Shown piece by piece: positions 11,892 through 20,599 of a stretch of 64,000 nucleotides of DNA. Every line of letters begins with the position of its first letter. The first letter of the stretch is position 1. Origin of the DNA: Bactericera cockerelli (lineage: Eukaryota; Arthropoda; Insecta; Hemiptera; Triozidae); assembly GCA_024516035.1 (NCBI GenBank), contig CM044957.1, positions 3,445,017 through 3,509,016 of the forward strand. The letters run 5' to 3'. The translations under genes were made by a program, and so were the position numbers. The notes below the pieces were generated by a model that worked only from the letters and a program-made list of their open reading frames with translations, did no database searches and was not told the DNA's origin.

Positions 11892-12096
11892 TAATTGAGA
11901 AAAAGATAAACACTTGTCTTCACTCGACAGAAATTTGAAATATGAACAGTTATAACAACATGAGTTGTCTTGAAAATGCCTACAGGAGTAGGCGAAACAT
12001 GTCGACTCTGTGAACTTTTATACTTGTTTCCTTAATAATTATAACTGTTTCAACTTTCTGTCGAGTGAAGACAAGTGTTTATCTTTTTCTCAATTA
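11892..12096. mobile_element. MITE-like inverted repeat element
   Basis: The ends, starting TAATTGAGAAAAAGATAAAC and ending with its complement, are inverted copies of about 60 bp around a core with CCTACAGGAGTAGGCG. The flanking bases fit a TA target duplication. There is no coding frame. Confidence 0.7.
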
Positions 12097-12349
12097 TACT
12101 TACCTAATTCAATTGAAACATTTCTTTTACAATCACTACACTTTATCCCATAAAAGAAATAAGACTTGTTTGACTGCTGGAGTAAAGGGATTTTTCAGTC
12201 TTACCTCGGCAGTATAAACAAGGTATATTTTAAAATTCTAAATTCTAAATACTCTCTTTTCAAATGATCAATTCTAAATTCTTGGAATACACCCGTCAAT
12301 TCTTGTAAAAAAGTGTATTATTTGTGTATTTATATCACAATTTTTGGTC

Positions 12350-12935
12350 GTTTCATTTCAAGGTCATTAGAGGTCAAGGTCGTTCAATTCCAAGTTTATT
12401 CCATGTCAAGGTCATTATAGGTCAAGATAGTTTCATTTTAAGGTCATTCTATGTCAAAGTTATTCTAGTTAAAGGTCAAGGTCATTTCAATTCAAGGTCA
12501 TTCAAAAGATTAACCTTGAATCTAATTCAAGGTCGTTCCACTTAGAGGTTATTCTAGGTCAAGGTTGTTCCACTTCAAGGTCATTATTAGTCAGGGTCGT
12601 TTCTTTTCAAGGTCATTCAATATCAAGGTTATTCTAGTTCATTGGATTTCAAGGTCATTTTAGTTCAAGGTCGTTCCATTTCAAGGTCATTTTTGGTCAA
12701 GGTCGTTTCATTTCAAGGTCTTTATATGTCAAGGTGATTTCATGTCAAGGTCATTCAATATCAAGGCTATTCTAGTTTAAGGTCGTTTCTTTTAAGGTCA
12801 AGATCGTTCAATTTCAAGGTCATTTCATTTAAAGGTCATTCTAGTTCATTCAATTCCAAGGTCATTATTGGTCAAGGTCGTTTCATTTGAAGGTCAATAA
12901 AGGTCAATGTCGATTCATTTCAAGGTCATTATAAG
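12350..12935. repeat. Degenerate array rich in TCAAGGTCA
   Basis: Irregular units of about 15-30 bp are built from TTTCAAGGTCATT, GGTCAAGGTCGTTCC and TTCTAGGTC. I count at least 13 matches to TNAAGGTCA and about as many AAGGTCG variants, nearly all in one orientation. The array ends about 10-30 bp downstream (in gene direction) of the splice donor at 12944. Confidence 0.85.
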
Positions 12936-12943
12936 TTACTTAC

Positions 12944-13029
12944 GAGCCTAGCTGGGTGAGCTCATCCTCGTAGACCACGAGATGTCGGACGTCATCAGGC
13001 GTGAGCTTCTCCGCTATCGAGTGCAAGTA
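12944..13029 (-). CDS. TTLL4: TTLL4-like gene, exon (86 bp)
   Basis: The exon encodes YLHSIAEKLTPDDVRHLVVY EDELTQLGS-type sequence (YLHSIAEKL then TPDDVRHLVVYEDELTQLGS). The acceptor TTCGCAG and donor GTAAGT are good. It enters in phase 0 and leaves in phase 2. A helical, acidic segment after the catalytic core is expected for this family. Confidence 0.88.
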
Positions 13030-13324
13030 CTGCGAACACAAGGAAGAGATAATTATATTTGACTAAGCATTGGTAGGTGATGTGGTTTGGTTTTGTTTTT
13101 CTTTTCTTCATCTTCTTTTTATTTTTTTGCATTATAATCATGCTAATGCATTATGCCAAAAAAATCACAAACAGTGTAAGGCATATGTTGAGGCAACACT
13201 GCACACCAACTCACTAAAATCTTCCTCTCCCTCTGGCGTCGGCCTTGTAAAGTAAACAATCTAGCACATAGATCTATGCTCTGTGTCTCGGATCCCACCC
13301 ACTGCTTGGACTTTTCCTGATATA

Positions 13325-13472
13325 AGTTATCATATTTGTGTTAATCGCTTTCGTGATATCACAACTACTCAAACTCGCTTTACTAAATCTACGCTGAAAC
13401 CGGGACTTGAACCACCGACCTCCAGGTTACAAGTCCGCCGCCTTATCAATCAAGCTACTGAGGTCGGTCGCT
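13325..13472 (-). mobile_element. SINE, family C
   Basis: An inverted, well-preserved copy. The head CGACCTCAGTAGCTTGATTG ends near 13470 and the tail TGTGATATCACGAAAGCGA lies near 13330. Confidence 0.85.
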
Positions 13473-13521
13473 TCCTCATTTATTGACTATGTGAACACAT
13501 GATATTACGACTCTAAAGGCC

Positions 13522-16500
13522 AAATTATGAAACAGGATTAGATTCAATTTATTCGAAAGTGCAATTTATTCGAAAATACCTTGTTTAAAAATTTCTAAAT
13601 TTGATGACTTGTTATGTGAACAAATTTTTGAACTGAGCTGTGTTAAGCTTAATTTTGCTACGAATTACTTGGTTTGTTGTATCTATAGATCACCTCAGTC
13701 ATGTCTTTCTTCTTTTTTAAGTAAATTTGAAACTTTTCTGGATAGAGTTTTTGAAGTTTTTGGTCAGAGTGTTCTTCTTCTTATTTTTGGCGATCTTAAC
13801 GTAGATGGTTTGAACGATAGTACCAATGATTATAGAAGACTGAAATCGTTGTTTGATACTTATGGTCTGGTTAATCATGTTCGGGAACCTACTAGGATAA
13901 ATGCCCAACTGGACTATGCTATTACCAACTTTTACCGCGATGTCACATGTCAGGTTAAAGATTACTCCCTATCTGACCACAAGTGTCAAATACTAAATGT
14001 GAAAACAATATTTAAACCTAGCAGAACTATTCAGGTCAAGAGAAATATAAATGATACTAGCTTAAGTCAATTGTTTTCCTTAATCACCGAAGCAAACTGG
14101 GATGATGTTTATCAAATAGCGGGCTCTGAACAAAAGTGGAAGGTCTTTTTAAGTATTTTTGAACTTTACTTCAATATTTCATGCCCAGAAAAAAGAGTTA
14201 TTACAAAAACTAAGAACTACAAAGTTGACTATAAGAATTATCCTAACTTGGAAATTATGAGACAGGATATGTTGTGCGCAAAGTCAGAATTACGCAGTAA
14301 TAACTCTTCTGCAAATAAGGCTAATTTTAAATTTTTAAAGGGAAGATTTTTGTCTGAACTTAAGAAAATTAAATCGCAGGATCTAACTAATAAAATAAGA
14401 AATGCTGGGGATAACTTATCTAAGACGTCCTGGGAAATAGTGGATCAAGTTTCACATTATAAAAAGAAAAAAAAGATGGCTTGCAATAACATTAGCCTTC
14501 AAGTGGAGGACAACCTAGTGACTGACCCGGACGTCTTGTGTAACGTTTTTAATAATCATTTTCTCAATATTCCTACACCTTGTTCTTCTGCTACCCCATC
14601 AAATACAGCTGCGGAACCTGATATACCACAATCTATATTTTTCTTACCTGTTACTGAGACTGAACTCTTCAGAATCGTACGGGACTTACCTAATAAGGTT
14701 TCGGCTGGAATTGATGGGGTTTCATATAAGGTAATAAAGTTTTGTATTTTACCCCTTTTGAGCATTCTAACATACCTTTATAATGAATCTTTTAATGATG
14801 GAATTTTTCCAGATCCTTTGAAAGTTGGTCTTATCAAACCATTGTACAAAAGCAAGGGTGAATCTTCAAATTGCAAAAATTATCGCCCGATAACACTTAC
14901 TCCCTCTTTTGGCAAAATTTTTGAAAAGCTCATTTATGAGAGATTACTATCTTTTTTTTCTAAATATAATATACTGAATAACTTCCAGCATGGTTTTAGG
15001 CATAAACGATCGACAGGCACCGCTTTAGCAATTTATATTCAAGAAGTTCTTGAAAAGTTGGATCAAAAGCACCATGTTTCTGGGTGTTTCCTTGATCTAA
15101 CACGGGCTTTCGATTGTGTCAAACATGATTTGCTTCTAAAAAAACTTTGGGGCTACGGAATTAGGGGTAATTCACACAATCTCTTGAGCTCATACCTCAC
15201 AAATCGCGTTCAAATTGTTGAACTAGTAAATCTTTCATCTGTCAATGGAGAATCTTTAAACTTGCCTGATATTTCAAATTTCAAACAATTTTCCGACACT
15301 TTGTATGAGTCCAAGCATCGATCTAATCCTCAAAGGGTAAACTTTGGTGTCCCTCAAGGCTCCATATTAGGGCCTCTCTTTTTTATTGTATACGTAAATA
15401 ATTTTCCCTTGCTTTTCGATACATTGCTTAATCTTTTAGCTATTGCATTTGCGGATGATACCTCACTTCTCCTCAGTGAAAGATCTTGTGAGGATCTTGT
15501 CAGTAGATGTGAAGCAACTTTGCTAGAGGTGAATTCCTATATGTCATCTCTTAATATGGTTTTAAATATCGAGAAAAGTGAAATTCTTAAGTTTACCTTG
15601 CGAAACAGTGTTGACTTCCGCCTTAGTCTGGGCGGGAACGAGCTGCATGCAGTTCATTCTGTCAAGTTGCTGGGTGTTCACATTGATGAGCATCTTAGAT
15701 GGGATGTTCATATTGAACATCTTTGCTCTAGACTGTCCTCTAGTACCTATTTACTGTGGAGATTGTCTGACTATCTTCCTCAAGATGTTCTTCTGAATGT
15801 TTATTATGGAGTTTTTTACTCTTTGTTGAGCTATGGTATTGAAATTTGGGGATCAGCGCCCCATACCTACACTGAACGTATTCTTATTTTGCAGAAAAAA
15901 GCGATTAGATATACTTTCAAACTACAACGCTTTCAATCAGTACGTCTAATTTTTAAGGAGAAGGGCTTACTCACTATCTATTCCCTTTATATATATAAAG
16001 TCATCACACTTGCACTCAGAGATGATCTTAAACAACACAAGTGTGTTAAAGATATCACATCTTATAACCTCAGAAATAAAAATGACTTTCAAAGAGATAC
16101 GTTTCATTTCCATAAAACTTCCACAGGACCATTCACTATGGGCAAAATTTTCTTCAATGCATTACCATCTGAAATAAAATCTTGTTTAACAAAATCGAAG
16201 ACATACTTCCTAAAACAATTAAAAGACTATCTATTATTACATCCATTTTACTCCATAAATGAATATTTAGAGGAACACTGATGTCACTTACCTTTAATCT
16301 TATTTTCTAAGAATTGCAAAATATTTTTATATTATTATTATTATTAGAATTACTTTACGCACATATAGTTTCATTTTCACTGTGCCTGTCTATAATTTAA
16401 ATTTAAATTGACGATATTCATAATTTTTGTAAAAAAAAATGAAAACGAATAAATAAAAAATAAAACAAATAAAATAAATTCAATCGCAGTGGACACTATT

Positions 16501-16603
16501 AGCCGATTCAGGCTACAGTGCACTGTGAATGGTTGAAATTCCCACTAGAGGGCGTTAAGGGATAGTGTCCACATAGATTAAATCTAATCCTGTTTCATAA
16601 TTT
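13522..16603. mobile_element. Small TIR element carrying a nested retrotransposon
   Basis: A perfect 23-bp inverted repeat, containing TATGAAACAGGATTAGATT, lies at 13522-13544 and 16581-16603. Next to the right end there is a second internal inverted pair (GTGGACACTAT near 16489 and ATAGTGTCCAC near 16562). Without the retrotransposon, the element would be only about 150 bp. The 7-bp sequence ATTCAAT occurs at 13542 and 16478 on either side of the inserted element and is a candidate target duplication. Fragments of the same family lie at 28190-28262 and near 31283-31310. Confidence 0.75.
13609..16281 (+). CDS. Non-LTR retrotransposon ORF2, 5'-truncated endonuclease plus reverse transcriptase
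   Basis: The open frame of 890 codons has no internal stop. Residues about 1-130 are the C-terminal half of an APE-type endonuclease (FGDLNVDGLND and LSDHKCQIL). Reverse transcriptase follows: NYRPITLTPSFGKIFEKLI, GFRHKRSTGTAL, FLDLTRAFDCVKHDLL, GVPQGSILGPLFFIVYVNNF and the catalytic box AFADDTSLLL, which has Phe in place of the usual Tyr of YADD. The endonuclease N-terminus is missing, as expected for 5' truncation. In-frame codons continue upstream of the first ATG-like start. An A-rich tail with AATAAA-like units ends near 16478. The type is Jockey/CR1-like, with the clade uncertain. The intact frame suggests a recent insertion. Confidence 0.93.
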   Translation: MLCEQIFELSCVKLNFATNYLVCCIYRSPQSCLSSFLSKFETFLDRVFEVFGQSVLLLIFGDLNVDGLNDSTNDYRRLKSLFDTYGLVNHVREPTRINAQLDYAITNFYRDVTCQVKDYSLSDHKCQILNVKTIFKPSRTIQVKRNINDTSLSQLFSLITEANWDDVYQIAGSEQKWKVFLSIFELYFNISCPEKRVITKTKNYKVDYKNYPNLEIMRQDMLCAKSELRSNNSSANKANFKFLKGRFLSELKKIKSQDLTNKIRNAGDNLSKTSWEIVDQVSHYKKKKKMACNNISLQVEDNLVTDPDVLCNVFNNHFLNIPTPCSSATPSNTAAEPDIPQSIFFLPVTETELFRIVRDLPNKVSAGIDGVSYKVIKFCILPLLSILTYLYNESFNDGIFPDPLKVGLIKPLYKSKGESSNCKNYRPITLTPSFGKIFEKLIYERLLSFFSKYNILNNFQHGFRHKRSTGTALAIYIQEVLEKLDQKHHVSGCFLDLTRAFDCVKHDLLLKKLWGYGIRGNSHNLLSSYLTNRVQIVELVNLSSVNGESLNLPDISNFKQFSDTLYESKHRSNPQRVNFGVPQGSILGPLFFIVYVNNFPLLFDTLLNLLAIAFADDTSLLLSERSCEDLVSRCEATLLEVNSYMSSLNMVLNIEKSEILKFTLRNSVDFRLSLGGNELHAVHSVKLLGVHIDEHLRWDVHIEHLCSRLSSSTYLLWRLSDYLPQDVLLNVYYGVFYSLLSYGIEIWGSAPHTYTERILILQKKAIRYTFKLQRFQSVRLIFKEKGLLTIYSLYIYKVITLALRDDLKQHKCVKDITSYNLRNKNDFQRDTFHFHKTSTGPFTMGKIFFNALPSEIKSCLTKSKTYFLKQLKDYLLLHPFYSINEYLEEH

Positions 16604-16619
16604 TGTTTTAAGGGTTAGG

Positions 16620-16825
16620 AGGTAGAAAATGCTTTAAACATTAACGTTAACTTGTATTTGATAGGTGGGTGGAAGACATTGCCATAGGCAATAACCCCGC
16701 CCTTTAATTAGGACATATGTATTTATCTATTTATTTCCATTTTGTTGTTTATATTGTTTCTATTTTTTAAATAATAATTATTTGTATTGTACATAATATG
16801 TCTTTGTATCTAATAAAGCATTTCA
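16620..16825 (+). mobile_element. 3' tail of a dispersed retroelement
   Basis: The sequence GGCAATAACCCCGCCCTTTA followed by GGACATAT and an AATAAAG-containing end recurs at 33597, 40900 and, inverted, 58945. It looks like the 3' untranslated end of a non-LTR element. Confidence 0.6.
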
Positions 16826-16874
16826 TAATAATAATAATAACTTCCACTAAAGATGATAATACACAGTTCAAACG

Positions 16875-16942
16875 TCAAATACAACTCATATACACGGCTA
16901 CAACTCATATACACGGCTACAACTCATATACACGGCTACATT
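16875..16942. repeat. Short 19-bp tandem repeat, three copies
   Basis: Three copies of ACAACTCATATACACGGCT lie about 25 bp downstream (in gene direction) of the donor at 16965. Confidence 0.85.
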
Positions 16943-16964
16943 GTGCCAAAATAAACCATCTCAC

Positions 16965-17084
16965 CTGCTCGCGAGAGTCAGACTGGACGAAGCTGACGTG
17001 TTTATCTCGCTCCTCATTGGACAGAAGAGGCGTGTACATTCTCTTGTCGTACAGGATATTGCTCACACCCAGGCCAAACTCTTT
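16965..17084 (-). CDS. TTLL4: TTLL4-like gene, exon (120 bp)
   Basis: The exon encodes KEFGLGVSNILYDKRMYTPL and LSNEERDKHVSFVQSDSREQ. The acceptor GTTGCAG and donor GTGAGA flank it, and it is phase 0 at both ends. It follows the catalytic domain and probably forms the linker to the C-terminal segment. Confidence 0.92.
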
Positions 17085-17475
17085 CTGCAACACACATATG
17101 GATATTACTAATAATAATAACTTTTTATTGACAAGAATAATATTAAGAAAGGTCGTGTGATTGAGTGAGGCAATCTCTGCCATCAAAACCATATTACTAA
17201 TTGATCAAACTGAAACAAATTAAAATGAAAAGGTTCTAAAAATAAAATAATTTTGTTTTAACTTGCCAAAGCCAAGAGTGTGATTTCCTAGGGTTGAAAA
17301 CACAAGGAAATCACAAATCAAGGTTCTCCCTCGATTTTAAAATAAAACAAGGTTCTAAAAATAAAATAAAATCGTTTTGTTTTAACTGGCCAGCGCCAAG
17401 AGTGATTTCCCAGGGATGAAAGATTGAAAACCAATCAACGCATTGACCACCGAGCTACCCGGACGGACCACATAC

Positions 17476-17601
17476 CTGATGGGTGGCGGAGATTTTCTCC
17501 GGCAGATGGAAGCCCACAATGTTGAACAGGTCTTGAACCAGCGGACCCTTGACTGCGAGGTCCAGGGGGGAGGAAGAGTGGAGGGAGGGGGAGATGTTCA
17601 C
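17476..17601 (-). CDS. TTLL4: TTLL4-like gene, exon with LLE|VNISPSLHSSSPLD
   Basis: The exon begins VNISPSLHSSSPLDLAVKGP and continues LVQDLFNIVGFHLPEKISAT HQ. It completes the LLEVN signature whose Glu and Asn bind the catalytic metals in TTLL enzymes. The acceptor CCCCAG and donor GTATGT are good, and it is phase 0 at both ends. A short tRNA-like SINE head (GACCACCGAGCTACCCGGAC at about 17444-17463) lies just beyond the donor. Confidence 0.96.
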
Positions 17602-17754
17602 CTGGGGACAGACCACAAACCGATTAAATCCTCCGTGTCTTGCGCTGACAATCTAAATAAAGCACCACTTACTTACTTACCTACAGAAAATACCTAAATA
17701 CACATGGGTTTAACTCGTTAAATTATATAAAAAAAATGTGAAGGGAGATTAATA

Positions 17755-17910
17755 ATAATAATAATACTCTTTAGTGGAAGGTAAGCACCAGACGAGGTTA
17801 ATGCTTAAAGCATTTTCTACCACCGAACCCGGAATCTTACTATTATGTGGTCACACAGACAAATATATGAGGAAAATTAATGCATTGGGTGGGATTCGAA
17901 CTATTCAGGT
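17755..17910 (-). mobile_element. SINE, family A, truncated
   Basis: An inverted copy of the tail (AGTGGAAGGTAAGCACCAGA) extends to the B-box-like GGGATTCGAAC. The tRNA-like head is missing. Confidence 0.75.
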
Positions 17911-18121
17911 AGTCTTCATTGAATATGAATAGAAAAATCGACTGTTTTACACTGAAGTCGTGCAAAATCGAACATTTTTTGTGTGTTAAATTGAGCTTTT
18001 TACATGACCTTATTGGTAAACCCTCGAGTCCCAGACAAGTAACTGATAGACAATGAAGAACAGGCAACATGGAGAAGACCAGCGAATCTTATCAATCTTA
18101 GGTGGTAGTTGGTTTAAGTAT

Positions 18122-18235
18122 TTAACACTTAGACGACCGGGTGTACCACCGGTGGTACACAATGTCGGAGAGCCGTATTATCGCCGGTCCCACAAGAGAA
18201 TTCACGAAAAACCATGCCGGTCGTCTAAGTGTTAA
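18122..18235. mobile_element. piggyBac-like MITE, 114 bp
   Basis: TTAA lies at both ends. Between them are inverted ends starting CACTTAGACGACCGG and ending CCGGTCGTCTAAGTG. The TTAA target site and terminal repeats fit a non-autonomous piggyBac-type element. Confidence 0.75.
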
Positions 18236-18369
18236 AATAAATAAAACTTTAATAAATAAATGCTATGTTCTTGTTATTATATCACAAGTTTCATGGGTAC
18301 CACAAAATTATAGAACTTTTCTTTTTCTTTTAAATTGTTATGCATTATTTTCTCATAATTCCACCACAG

Positions 18370-18735
18370 GTTGCTGTTCACATCAAAGCAGCTACTCATT
18401 TTTCCTCAGGAGGTATGTGTGGACCCAATACACAAGGTCGGAGACAAAAAATCCAATCGGCCACATTGACTAATTGACTATGTATAATTAAAAAAAAACT
18501 TTCAGATGAAAAAATTGAAGAAAAAAAAAGCAGCTACTCAGAAGGTATGTGTTGACCCCAAACAAAAGTACAGCTGAAAAAATCCACTCGGACTATGTAT
18601 AATTCAAAAAGACTTTCTAATGAAAATTTAAAAAAAAGTCCCCCACTAATTTTCAAAAAAAAAACAACAAAAAAAAGTCCCCCACTAATTTTCAACAAAA
18701 AAAAAGCCCCCCGCCAGGATTCGAACCCACGCCCG
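18370..18735 (-). mobile_element. SINE, family G copies, abutting a donor
   Basis: Two partial copies share CAGCTACTCA and GGTATGTGT with the copies at 22800, 46985 and 57360. The second ends in the B-box-like AGGATTCGAACCCACGCC, which lies directly beside the donor of the exon at 18741. A-rich runs with several AAAAGTCCCCCAC repeats separate the parts. Confidence 0.6.
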
Positions 18736-18740
18736 CTCAC

Positions 18741-18960
18741 CTCCAACAGCCAGGGCTTGAGCTTGCTGTCTAGCAGAATGTCTATTCCGAACAGCTCGTA
18801 CGAGCAGTAGCGCGACTGCTGGTTTGTTCTGGTCAGCTGGCTGATGGAGTGCTCGCCGCATATCATGGTCTTGATGATCACGTCGACTATACTGTCCTGC
18901 AGGGAAGCCACGTCTACCTTGTGCTCTGACTCCAGGTAGCTCCACAGTGACTTGAGTGTC
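18741..18960 (-). CDS. TTLL4: TTLL4-like gene, exon with SYELFGIDILLD
   Basis: The exon encodes TLKSLWSYLESEHKVDVASL, QDSIVDVIIKTMICGEHSIS, QLTRTNQQSRYCSYELFGID and ILLDSKLKPWLLE, the distal catalytic core of TTLL enzymes. The donor GTGAGC is beside 18741. The acceptor at 18961-18963 is the nearest of about 20 tandem copies of the same acceptor. It takes phase 2 from the exon at 22412 (TG|G gives Trp) and leaves in phase 0. Only this innermost acceptor keeps the frame open. Confidence 0.95.
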
Positions 18961-20485
18961 CTGCAACACATAAGTATTTACTATACTGTCCTGCAGGTCT
19001 ACCTTGTGCTCTGACTCCAGGTAGCTCCACAGTGACTTGAGTGTCCTGCAACACATAAGTATTTACTATACTGTCCTGCAGGTCTACCTTGTGCTCTGAC
19101 TCCAGGGAGCTCCACAGTGACTTGAGTATCCTGCAACACATAAGTATTTACTATACTGTCCTGCACGTTTACCTTGTGCTCTGACTCCAGGTAGCTCCAC
19201 AGTGACTTGAGTGTCCTGCAACACATAAGTATTTACTATACTGTCCTGCAGGTAGCTCCACAGTGACTTGAGTGTCCTGCAACACATAAGTATTTACTAT
19301 ACTGTCCTGCAGGTAGCTCCACAGTGACTTGAGTGTCCTGCAACACATAAGTATTTACTATACTTTCCTGCAGGGAGGCCACGTCTACCTTGTGCTCTGA
19401 CTCCAGGTAGCTCCACAGTGACTTGAGTGTCCTGCAACACATAAGTATTTACTATACTGTCCTGCAGGTAGCTCCACAGTGACTTGAGTGTCCTGCAACA
19501 CATAAGTATTTACTATACTGTCCTGCAGGTAGCTCCACAGTGACTTGAGTGTCCTGCAACACATAAGTATTTACTATACTGTCCTGTAGGTAGCTCCACA
19601 GTGACTTGAGTGTCCTGCAACACATAAGTATTTACTATACTGTCCTGCACGTCTACCTTGTGCTCTGACTCCAGGTAGCTCCACAGTGACTTGAGTGTCC
19701 TGCAACACATAAGTATTTACTATACTGTCCTGCACGTCTACCTTGTGCTCTGACTCCAGGTAGCTCCACAGTGACTTGAGTGTCCTGCAACACATAAGTA
19801 TTTACTATACTGTCCTGCACGTCTACCTTGTGCTCTGACTCCAGGTAGCTCCACAGTGACTTGAGTGTCCTGCAACACATAAGTATTTACTATACTGTCC
19901 TGCACGTCTACCTTGTGCTCTGACTCCAGGTAGCTCCACAGTGACTTGAGTGTCCTGCAACACATAAGTATTTACTATACTGTCCTGCACGTCTACCTTG
20001 TGCTCTGACTCCAGGTAGCTCCACAGTGACTTGAGTGTCCTGCAACACATAAGTATTTACTATACTGTCCTGCACGTTTACCTTGTGCTCTGACTCCAGG
20101 TAGCTCCACAGTGACTTGAGTGTCATGCAACACATAAGTATTTACTATACTGTCCTGCAGGTAGCTCCACAGTGACTTGAGTGTCCTGCAACACATAAGT
20201 ATTTACTATACTGTCTGCAGGTAGCCTCCACAGTGACTTGAGTGTCCTGCAACACATAAGTATTTACTATACTGTCCTGCAGGTAGCTCCACAGTGACTT
20301 GAGTGTCCTGCAACACATAAGTATTTACTATACTGTCCTGCACGTCTACCTTGTGCTCTGACTCCAGGTAGCTCCACAGTGACTTGAGTGTCCTGCAACA
20401 CATAAGTATTTACTATACTGTCCTGCACGTCTACCTTGTGCTCTGACTCCAGGTAGCTCCACAGTGACTTGAGTGTCCTGCAACA
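18961..20485. repeat. 85/61-bp minisatellite made of a splice acceptor and exon start
   Basis: About 20 units each contain (minus strand) the intron end AAATACTTATGTGTTGCAG followed by the first exon bases GACACTCAAGTCACTGTGGA, up to GACAGTATAGT. Long units are 85 bp. Short units of 61 bp lack 24 bp between two AG|GTAG-like points, and a few carry an extra 12 bp as in the real exon. The most upstream copy, at 20470-20485, is preceded by unrelated intron sequence and is probably the ancestral acceptor. Confidence 0.97.
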
Positions 20486-20599
20486 TGGTTTTATTTCTCG
20501 TCTTTGACAGTAGTAATTAAATGATATAAATAATATGCTTTAAAAGGTAACTAAGTACTATTTTAGAGGTAACTGAAAGTCAATAGTCCTCATGAGGGT

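Noticed and set aside
17843..18070. 75-codon minus-strand frame and similar short frames in introns
   Set aside because: They overlap SINE sequence and show no conserved motif.
18534..20403. Many 65-145 codon minus-strand frames starting MCCRTLKSLWSYL
   Set aside because: These are readings through tandem copies of the TTLL4 acceptor. Only the innermost segment is a real exon.
18961..20485. CRISPR-like repeat array
   Set aside because: The units are directly adjacent with no unique spacers, and the sequence is an exon boundary in a eukaryotic gene.
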